Shown here piece by piece: positions 1 to 5,447 of a stretch of DNA of 8,024 bases; position 1 is the first letter of the stretch; each line of letters begins with the position of its first letter. This stretch comes from Desulfobacterales bacterium (GTDB lineage: Bacteria > Desulfobacterota > DSM-4660 > Desulfatiglandales > JALVZP01), in contig JALVZP010000210.1 of NCBI GenBank assembly GCA_027037575.1, positions 1 through 8,024 on the forward strand, in the 5' to 3' direction. Both the position numbers and the translations under genes were made by a program. The notes beneath the pieces were generated by a model, which saw nothing but the letters and a program-made list of their open reading frames with translations, was not told the DNA's origin and did not search any database.

Positions 1-326
1 TATGTAAAAATTCAGATCCTCTGATTGGGAAGGAGATAAAATTAGAAGGTTTTGTAAAGTATATAGGATTCAGATGCTATCCTTACTGGAACTTTATCCT
101 TATGGATAAGGAAGGAAATTCCATAAAATGCTATGAAAGAGAATATAGAGTTGAGGCATGGATTATCCCTATAATGGCTTTAAAAGAGGCAGAAAAAAGA
201 AAGGAGATGATTATTGCTGTTGGAAAATTAGAAAAAAAAGGCTTGTTAGAACTTGACTGGATAGAGTATAGGGGAGAAATTATAGATACAGACTATAAAC
301 CTCCTTCAGTTAGCTTATTTTTTTAA
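1..326 (+). CDS. Hypothetical protein with OB-fold-like pattern, 5'-truncated by the window edge
   Basis: The reading frame is open from the left edge (first whole codon at 3) to TAA at 324-326, giving 107 visible C-terminal residues. An ATG at 102 is in frame, but it has no Shine-Dalgarno sequence and lies inside what looks like a continuous domain, so I take the true start to be before the window. The visible chain alternates beta-strand-like segments (IKLEGFVKYIGF, then YWNFILMDKEG), a helix-like stretch around MALKEAEKRKE, and further strands (IIAVGKLEKKG, LELDWIEY). That order and the GxV/VGKL turns resemble a small OB-fold, but there is no diagnostic catalytic motif. I do not recognise the family, and the OB-fold reading is inference only. 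The stop is followed immediately by the fur-feoA gene, so the two are probably co-transcribed. Confidence 0.6.
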   Translation, partial: CKNSDPLIGKEIKLEGFVKYIGFRCYPYWNFILMDKEGNSIKCYEREYRVEAWIIPIMALKEAEKRKEMIIAVGKLEKKGLLELDWIEYRGEIIDTDYKPPSVSLFF

Positions 327-335
327 GGGTGGAGG
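324..335 (+). promoter_or_regulatory. Ribosome binding site deciding the fur-feoA start
   Basis: The TAAGG at 324-328 overlaps the stop codon of the upstream gene and sits 9 nt before ATG 338. A second purine block, GGAGG at 331-335, lies only 2 nt before it. The in-frame GTG at 329 has no ribosome binding site of its own and falls inside this purine run, so ATG 338 is the better start. Confidence 0.55.
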
Positions 336-337
336 AT

Positions 338-1015
338 ATGGAAGAAAGATTAGATAGATCAGAAAAAGAGAATTTTAAATCGCTTCTTTTAGAAATTGGT
401 GCAGATAGAATTGAGGACAGGCTTAATATAATAGATGTCTTCCTGAATACAGAAGGACATATCTCAATTGATGAACTTTGTGAGATCTTGAAAAAGAAAG
501 GATATTTTTACGATAAGGAATTTGTCCAGGAATGTATGGAAGACATGGTTAAATTAGGTTTTGCCCAAAAAAAGCAATTTGAAGGAAGACCTGTTCTTTA
601 TGAACATAGACATTTGGGAAGGCATCACGATCACCTTATCTGCACAAAGTGTGGAAGAATTATTGAATTTAAAGATGATGAATTGGAAACCCTTCAAAGA
701 AAAATAGCCAACAGATATGGTTTTTATATGCTTCAGCACAAAATGGAGATATATGGTCTTTGTTCATCCTGTTTCACAAAAAGAGAACCTCTTATTCCCC
801 TTTCCTTAGCAAAAGAAGGGGAAGAGCTCATTGTAAAAGATATAGTTGGAGGAAAAGGGATAAGGGAAAAACTTGTTTCTATGGGAATAAGGATTGGAAG
901 CAGGGTAGAGGTCATATCTAACCCAGGTGCAGGAAGAGTTATTATCGCATGTGGAGATAGCAGAATTGCCCTTGGAAGAGGTATAGCAAATAAAATCCTT
1001 GTATCTATTACATAA
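338..1015 (+). CDS. Fur-family metal-dependent transcriptional regulator fused to a C-terminal FeoA domain
   Basis: A 225-residue protein (228 if GTG 329 is used). Residues about 25-90 form the winged-helix DNA-binding part. Residues 90-150 carry Fur-family metal ligands: HHDH at 96-99, CTKC with cysteines at 102 and 105, a His at 134 in the LQHKMEIYG segment, and CSSC with cysteines at 142 and 145, so both a structural zinc site and the regulatory metal site look intact. From about residue 154 the chain becomes a FeoA/SH3-like domain with the typical pattern (VKDIVGGKGIREKLVSMGI, then IGSRVEVISNPG, ending in a GRGIANKILV-like strand). Fur proteins repress iron, manganese, zinc or peroxide-response genes in the cytosol; FeoA normally assists the FeoB ferrous iron transporter. 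The fusion suggests iron or another divalent metal, but the metal is not decided by sequence. It is the last gene of its operon and ends convergently, overlapping the opposite gene by 8 bp. The usual TVYR recognition-helix signature is absent (see findings). Confidence 0.9.
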   Translation: MEERLDRSEKENFKSLLLEIGADRIEDRLNIIDVFLNTEGHISIDELCEILKKKGYFYDKEFVQECMEDMVKLGFAQKKQFEGRPVLYEHRHLGRHHDHLICTKCGRIIEFKDDELETLQRKIANRYGFYMLQHKMEIYGLCSSCFTKREPLIPLSLAKEGEELIVKDIVGGKGIREKLVSMGIRIGSRVEVISNPGAGRVIIACGDSRIALGRGIANKILVSIT

Positions 1016-1646
1016 GTCTTTGAAAGACTGGAAGAACCTTATCCCTTACCTTCCTTATAAATCTCTCAAATGGGGTCAGATGCTCATACTTTCTCTTTTC
1101 TTCTTCCGTGACTATATTTGGTGCGAATCTAAGCTTGTGCTTTATAATTGCAAGATTATCATCTAATAAAAATCTTTCATAGATCTTTCTTAAGAGAGGA
1201 AAATCAAATTCCTCTTTTTGAATAGAAGCTCCCCAGTCAATTATGTATGGATTTCCATCTTCTCCCACAATAATATTATTTGCCTTCTTTAGATCACAAT
1301 GGACAACTCCCATATCATGAATCTTTTTTACAAGCTCCTCTAAGCAATCAAAGAAGCTTTTTGGAAGGACATTTCCTTTTTTGAATTTTCCAAGGCTCTT
1401 TCCGGGTATATCCTCCAATACAATCGCAAGCCCATCAATAACTCCATAGAATTTTGGAATCCCCTTTATTCCAGAAAGCCTTATATAAGTTCTTGCTTCT
1501 CTCCATACAAGGAATCTTCCAATTGTGTTCCTGAAAAAGAAGCCATTACTCCTGTAGTCCTTAACCACAACTTTTTTTCCATTTATCCTTGCCTTCCATA
1601 CAATAGGTCTTGTATTAACAGGTCTCCTTCTTACAATCTCAATCAT
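1008..1646 (-). CDS. Small RIO/Kdo-kinase-like (protein kinase fold) ATP-dependent kinase
   Basis: A 212-residue protein with a minimal protein-kinase fold. Visible motifs: VVVK with candidate ATP-anchoring Lys29, a candidate alphaC Glu50 (WREARTY), hinge-like region IVLEDIPG at 76-82, catalytic loop HCDLKKAN at 116-123 (Asp118, Asn123), and IDWG at 136-139, where Asp137 takes the place of the DFG aspartate. No canonical glycine-rich loop is evident, and the protein is much shorter than eukaryote-like Ser/Thr kinases. This fits the RIO/Bud32/WaaP-Kdo kinase group; I cannot tell whether it phosphorylates a protein or a lipopolysaccharide sugar. Start choice: ATG 1646 overlaps the dut stop by 8 bp and has an AGG 5 nt upstream. 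An alternative ATG at 1700 would add 18 residues but overlap dut by 62 bp across its conserved last motif, so I prefer 1646. The C-terminal 30 residues are basic and helical in appearance. It is the last gene of the secD operon. Confidence 0.82.
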   Translation of the reverse strand: MIEIVRRRPVNTRPIVWKARINGKKVVVKDYRSNGFFFRNTIGRFLVWREARTYIRLSGIKGIPKFYGVIDGLAIVLEDIPGKSLGKFKKGNVLPKSFFDCLEELVKKIHDMGVVHCDLKKANNIIVGEDGNPYIIDWGASIQKEEFDFPLLRKIYERFLLDDNLAIIKHKLRFAPNIVTEEEKRKYEHLTPFERFIRKVRDKVLPVFQRLM

Positions 1647-2094
1647 AGCCGCCTGTATGGCCAAATCCTTTTTCTCCTCTATCTGTTGGACTAAGCTCAT
1701 CTACCTCTGATATATCTGCCTTTACTACCCTGCTTATAACCATCTGGGCAATTCTGTCTCCCTTCTTTATCCTAAAAGGCCTTTCTCCAAGATTTATAAG
1801 TATTACCTTTATTTCTCCCCTATAATCAGGATCAATTGTTCCAGGTGAATTTAGCATACCTATCCCATACTTTATTGCAAGTCCACTTCTTGGCCTTATC
1901 TGTGCCTCAAATCCTTCTGGAAGCTCAATACATATTCCTGTTGGAATAAGTGCCCTCTGTCCAGGCTCAAGGATAATGTCAGATTCTACTGCTGCATATA
2001 TATCCATCCCAACAGCACCCTCTGTCATATATCCTGGAAGCGGAATATCCTTGGCATTATCCAATCTCTTTAATTTTAGCCTTATCCTTTCCAT
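1639..2094 (-). CDS. dut: dUTP diphosphatase (dUTPase), trimeric type
   Basis: Hydrolyses dUTP to dUMP and pyrophosphate in the cytosol, keeping uracil out of DNA and supplying dUMP for thymidylate synthesis. All five trimeric-dUTPase motifs are present in order in the 151-residue protein: I at 28-34 (AVGMDIYA region), II at 68-73 (PRSGLA), III at 85-95 (GTIDPDYRGEI, with the probable catalytic Asp88), IV at 112-120 (GDRIAQMVI) and V at 139-148 (RGEKGFGHTG, the P-loop-like tail that closes over substrate). The length is normal for the family. ATG 2094 is chosen because GTGGGAG lies just upstream; a GTG at 2115 would add seven residues without a ribosome binding site. The gene overlaps the end of rlmN by about 38 bp and the start of the kinase by 8 bp. 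A thymidylate synthase two genes upstream in the same operon would use its product. Confidence 0.96.
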   Translation of the reverse strand: MERIRLKLKRLDNAKDIPLPGYMTEGAVGMDIYAAVESDIILEPGQRALIPTGICIELPEGFEAQIRPRSGLAIKYGIGMLNSPGTIDPDYRGEIKVILINLGERPFRIKKGDRIAQMVISRVVKADISEVDELSPTDRGEKGFGHTGGYD

Positions 2095-3124
2095 ATCTCC
2101 CACTAAGCTGACCACATGCAGCCATTATATCCCTTCCACGACTCTTTCTTATTATTGCAGTAAGATTGCTTTCTATTAACACCTTCTGAAAAGCAAGTAT
2201 CTTATTCCATGGTGGAGGAGAAAATTCTATACCTGGTGAGGGATTAAGTGGAATGAGATTTATCTTTGCCCTTATTCCTCTTATTAGCTCAACAAGCCTC
2301 TTTGCATCTTCTATGCTATCATTTATCCCATCTATTAGGACATATTCAAATGTAATCCTTCTTCCATTTGCAAGGGGAAATCTCTTACATGCAGCCATAA
2401 GCTCCTTTAATGGATATCTCCTATTTATCGGCATAAGAAGGCTTCTCTTTTCATCATCTGCTGCATTAAGGGATACTGCCAGATTTACCCTGACATCCTC
2501 TTCTCCCAATCTCCTTATATAGGGGACAAGGCCACAAGTAGATACAGTTACTCTTCTATGAGAAAAATTCATTCCATAGGGATCTATGAATATCCTTATT
2601 GCCTTTATCAGGTTATCATAGTTTAGAAGTGGTTCTCCCATTCCCATAAAAACAATATTTCTTAGTTTTGATGGCTCAGACATACTTCTTTTTACCTGAA
2701 CCACCTGATCTATTATCTCAGATGTCTTTAAGTTTCTTTTAAATCCCTGTCTTGCAGTAAAGCAAAATTTACATCCCATCATACATCCTGCCTGAGATGA
2801 GATACATATAGTGAAGTATCCCTTTTCCAACTCTGGTATAAGCACAGATTCAATAAAGTTCCCATCCCTTAGCCTAAAGAGATACTTCCTTGTTTCATCC
2901 TCTTTTGACTCCAAAAGCTTAACAAGCTCTAAGGGGCTAAGATCTACTTCTTCATTCATGATCTTCCTTAGAGATTTTGGAAGATCAGTCATCTGATCAA
3001 AGGATGCTACTGTTTTCTTTAGGATCCAGTGCCATATCTGCCTTGCCCTATAGGGTTCAAATCCCTTTTTCTGTATCCAATCCTCAAGCTCTTTTCTATC
3101 TAAGGACTTTATATCAAGCATCAT
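2057..3124 (-). CDS. rlmN: Dual-specificity 23S rRNA / tRNA adenine-C2 methyltransferase, radical SAM
   Basis: RlmN uses radical SAM chemistry to methylate C2 of A2503 in 23S rRNA and of A37 in some tRNAs (E. coli numbering), supporting translation accuracy. In the 355-residue protein the CxxxCxxC iron-sulfur motif is at Cys114, Cys118 and Cys121. The upstream CISSQAG Cys107 and the C-terminal AACGQL Cys337 match the cysteines involved in the methyl-carrier mechanism (E. coli C118 and C355). The GMGEP SAM-binding motif is at 161-165. The N-terminal RNA-binding helical part (residues 1-90, with YRARQIWHWI) and the IRKSRG stretch near the end are typical. The length is normal. The start is the ATG at 3124, which overlaps the thyA stop as ATGA; a second ATG follows directly at 3121, and an ATG at 3160 would need a 40 bp overlap without a ribosome binding site. 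The ribosome binding site is weak (GAAGAAGAA), consistent with translational coupling. RlmN is distinguished from Cfr by its general sequence and common occurrence, so a resistance role is unlikely. Confidence 0.95.
   Translation of the reverse strand: MMLDIKSLDRKELEDWIQKKGFEPYRARQIWHWILKKTVASFDQMTDLPKSLRKIMNEEVDLSPLELVKLLESKEDETRKYLFRLRDGNFIESVLIPELEKGYFTICISSQAGCMMGCKFCFTARQGFKRNLKTSEIIDQVVQVKRSMSEPSKLRNIVFMGMGEPLLNYDNLIKAIRIFIDPYGMNFSHRRVTVSTCGLVPYIRRLGEEDVRVNLAVSLNAADDEKRSLLMPINRRYPLKELMAACKRFPLANGRRITFEYVLIDGINDSIEDAKRLVELIRGIRAKINLIPLNPSPGIEFSPPPWNKILAFQKVLIESNLTAIIRKSRGRDIMAACGQLSGRYGKDKAKIKEIG
2097..2103 (-). promoter_or_regulatory. Ribosome binding site for dut
   Basis: GTGGGAG on the minus strand, 2 nt before ATG 2094 and inside the rlmN coding region. 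The spacing is short but resembles the GGAGG-AT-ATG arrangement at the fur-feoA start, which supports ATG 2094 over GTG 2115. Confidence 0.45.
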
Positions 3125-3783
3125 TTCTTCTTCATTGTCCTTAATTTTGCAAGCTCCCATACATAGTCATATAGATGAAGTCCTTTGCTTGCAGCAACTA
3201 TTTCTCCATCCTCAACTCCAATATTTTCTGCCATATACTCCTTTAAGAGCTGAATAGCAGCGAGATTTGCTGGAAAACCATTCCACAGATCCCATGACCT
3301 GAAATAGACAAAGAAGTGGAGCTTTCTATCCTTTATCCTTGTATCTATTCCTCTAAGACAAGGGGGATCCTTCATGTATATGCAGTCTGGGTCTCCTACT
3401 GTCATATATGCCTGATTTGTATTGTGTCCATCCTCCTTATACATCCTGATTACTTCCTCTATCTGCCTTTCCAGATAGTATCCGTATGTGTATTCCTCAC
3501 CTTCCTTCTTCTTTGCACACATAAGATATGGCAGATACTCATTTACATATTCCTCGCTTACTGGGTTTGGTATCCCAAGCTGTGGAGGAATATCAGGAAC
3601 AAGTGGCCGGGTACCAGGATACTTTATGTGTATGGTTACATAGTCAAGCTCAAGCCTTTTCTTTCCTTCATAGCTTCCCCTTTCTATTACATACTCCCTT
3701 CCGTTGTCCAGTATCCTGTAGATTGCTTGAAACCATGCATCTGGAATATCTCTTGCTTCTATAAACTCCAATTTTAATCCCAT
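3121..3783 (-). CDS. Thymidylate synthase, short methanogen/archaeal type
   Basis: A 220-residue protein related to ThyA, which reductively methylates dUMP to dTMP in the cytosol. By eye it aligns without gaps to the C-terminal core of E. coli ThyA at a constant offset of four: PPC with nucleophile Cys142 (C146), Arg162-Ser163 and Asp165 in the RSWD motif (R166, S167, D169), Asn173 (N177, which selects dUMP over dCMP), and His203 and Tyr205 in the HLYDY motif (H207, Y209). The N-terminal part differs and is short compared with the 264-residue E. coli enzyme, and the family's conserved C-terminal tail is absent; this resembles the compact methanogen-type enzymes. The E. coli R126-R127 pair appears as Thr-Asn here. 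Because Asn is kept where dCMP hydroxymethylases have Asp, I favour dUMP as substrate; the folate or pterin cofactor is unknown. It sits between the TPR gene (TAATG) and rlmN (ATGA), with dut downstream supplying dUMP. Confidence 0.85.
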   Translation of the reverse strand: MGLKLEFIEARDIPDAWFQAIYRILDNGREYVIERGSYEGKKRLELDYVTIHIKYPGTRPLVPDIPPQLGIPNPVSEEYVNEYLPYLMCAKKKEGEEYTYGYYLERQIEEVIRMYKEDGHNTNQAYMTVGDPDCIYMKDPPCLRGIDTRIKDRKLHFFVYFRSWDLWNGFPANLAAIQLLKEYMAENIGVEDGEIVAASKGLHLYDYVWELAKLRTMKKK

Positions 3784-5447
3784 TATTCCACCTCTTTTTC
3801 CTTTTCCTCTATTGTCTTGAATTTTAACCTGAGATATCCATCTTGTGCTTCTTCATTGTCAGGTGCAATTTTGAGTATTTTCTTATAGATCTTAAGGGCA
3901 TCCAAGTAATCACCCCTTTTTTCCATAAGTCTTGCAAGCTGTAGCATAGTCCCTACATCATTTGGCTTAAGTTTCAGGATAATCCTGATCTGTCTTATTG
4001 CAAGTGCATCCTTTCCTTGAAGCAGATAGCATAGAACAATATATTTCCTTAAAGTTATATCTCTTGGATTATACCTTATTCCCTTTATCATATATGGAAG
4101 TATCTCCTTACATCTTCCTTTTGGCCAGAGATAGTTGAAGAGGAAATAGTATGGATAAGTCAATCTTGGAGAAAGCTCAATCAATATTTTTGCCTCCTTA
4201 TATGCCATATCATCCATCTTTTTTGCCCTGTATATCTGAAATAGAAGCTCATGTGCATCCTTGTCATTTGGTCTCTTTACTATATATGCTCTTATATGCT
4301 TAAGTGCACTGTCCATATCCTTAATCTCATATTCCAGTGCAGCAAGATTATATAAGATCACTTCATTTTCTGGTTGAATAGATAGTATCTTTTTATAAAC
4401 CTGAATAAGAGCTTTCTTATTACCTTTTTTATCCAGTATCTTTGCCTTTAGGATAAGTGCATCAATATTGTTTGGATCTATAGAAAGCGCTTCTGATACA
4501 TATCTATCTGCTCTATCTATATCACCTGTTTCTAAGAGGGTCTTTGCAAGTTCTATTCTGGATTCAACATCCTTTGGTTTTAACTTTAATAGCTCTGATA
4601 GGTAATACGCTGCCTTTTCTTTTTTCCCAAGCTTATTATATAGCCTATAAATATTATAATAGATTTCTGGATTTTTATCACCAGCATCTATAGCAAACTG
4701 GCAATATCTGAGTGCAGCTTTATACTTCTTTGTTTTAATGAATAGACGAATCAGGCTTTCATATACAGAAAAAAGTGTATCCTTCTTTAATTTCTCAGCA
4801 TAATTTAAGATTGCAAGATATTCTTTTATTGCATCCTCTATTTTTCTGTTTTCTTCATACTCCTTTGCAAGGCTCAGCCTTAAGCCTATAAGCTCCTCTT
4901 CCTTTTCTGGAAAAAGGGAAAGTCCTATATCTAAAAAATCCCTTTTCTTATTTAACTCATTTATCTCATTATATTTTGCAAGCCAATCTTCAAAAGAAGG
5001 CTTAATTAATATCCTTATCTTTCCTATATCCTGATCCTCAAATCTTACATGAACAATACGATCATAGAGTCTGAATATATCCTTGCTCGGCAAAATAGAA
5101 ATAAGCCTCTTTCCTCTATAAAGAAGAGATTCTATGTCTATGTCCTTACAAAATAGCCTTACATGATAATTAAATGGGACATTTGTAGAGATATGAATAA
5201 TCTTCACCTTATCTTTTGGGTGAAATCTTATTTTTTCTCCATCCAGTATCCTTTTTATCTGGTCATTTTGAAGAAAGGTTATAGAATAAAATCTATGGGC
5301 AGTAAAATATATACGATTCCATAGCCAAAAAAGATAGGCAAGAATGGCTGATATTAGAAGGGTATAAATTATGAGTTTTCTAAAAAAGGAACTTGATTTC
5401 TTCTTTTTTACCCTTGCTCTTCTATCCTGTTTATTATCTCTTACCAA
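3783..5447 (-). CDS. Single-pass membrane protein with extracytoplasmic beta-rich region and long TPR array
   Basis: A 554-residue protein of unknown specific function. Residues 1-20 are strongly basic (several Lys and Arg), followed by one hydrophobic helix at about 22-44. By the positive-inside rule the N-terminus is cytoplasmic and the rest lies outside the membrane. Residues about 55-150 look beta-rich and match no domain I recognise. From about 187 to 540 there are roughly ten tetratricopeptide-like helical hairpins, for example around 255-290, 292-325, 326-359, 360-393 and 495-530, with recurrent A/L/Y positions and proline near repeat ends (LKP, IDP, IQP, IAP). The tail is acidic and lysine-rich. 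The start is TTG 5447: the frame is closed a few codons upstream by a TGA, no ATG or GTG precedes the membrane helix, and a purine run (GGAAAGAAG) lies just upstream. It overlaps secF by 14 bp. The position after secDF suggests a role with the translocon or with exported proteins; this is inference. Confidence 0.85.
   Translation of the reverse strand: MVRDNKQDRRARVKKKKSSSFFRKLIIYTLLISAILAYLFWLWNRIYFTAHRFYSITFLQNDQIKRILDGEKIRFHPKDKVKIIHISTNVPFNYHVRLFCKDIDIESLLYRGKRLISILPSKDIFRLYDRIVHVRFEDQDIGKIRILIKPSFEDWLAKYNEINELNKKRDFLDIGLSLFPEKEEELIGLRLSLAKEYEENRKIEDAIKEYLAILNYAEKLKKDTLFSVYESLIRLFIKTKKYKAALRYCQFAIDAGDKNPEIYYNIYRLYNKLGKKEKAAYYLSELLKLKPKDVESRIELAKTLLETGDIDRADRYVSEALSIDPNNIDALILKAKILDKKGNKKALIQVYKKILSIQPENEVILYNLAALEYEIKDMDSALKHIRAYIVKRPNDKDAHELLFQIYRAKKMDDMAYKEAKILIELSPRLTYPYYFLFNYLWPKGRCKEILPYMIKGIRYNPRDITLRKYIVLCYLLQGKDALAIRQIRIILKLKPNDVGTMLQLARLMEKRGDYLDALKIYKKILKIAPDNEEAQDGYLRLKFKTIEEKEKEVE
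3789..3795 (-). promoter_or_regulatory. Ribosome binding site for the thymidylate synthase gene
   Basis: AGAGGTG on the minus strand lies 5 nt before ATG 3783, within the last codons of the TPR gene. It is one of the strongest ribosome binding sites in the window and fixes the TAATG start. Confidence 0.7.

Noticed and set aside
102..326. Treating ATG 102 as the start of a complete 74-residue gene
   Set aside because: The frame is open and protein-like back to the window edge, and there is no ribosome binding site before 102.
1015..1029. Inverted repeat AGTCTT-TGA-AAGACT at the convergent junction, a possible bidirectional terminator
   Set aside because: The stem is only 6 bp and AT-rich, and neither strand has a following T-tract; it is also coding sequence of the kinase C-terminus. 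Too weak to call.
2057..3124. Possible Cfr-type antibiotic resistance methyltransferase
   Set aside because: The sequence has typical RlmN features in a housekeeping operon with no mobile element or resistance context, so RlmN is the better call.
3316..3777. A long plus-strand open frame opposite the thymidylate synthase gene
   Set aside because: The translation is rich in Cys, Tyr and Ile with no recognisable motif, and the opposite strand encodes a clear enzyme; it is a shadow frame.
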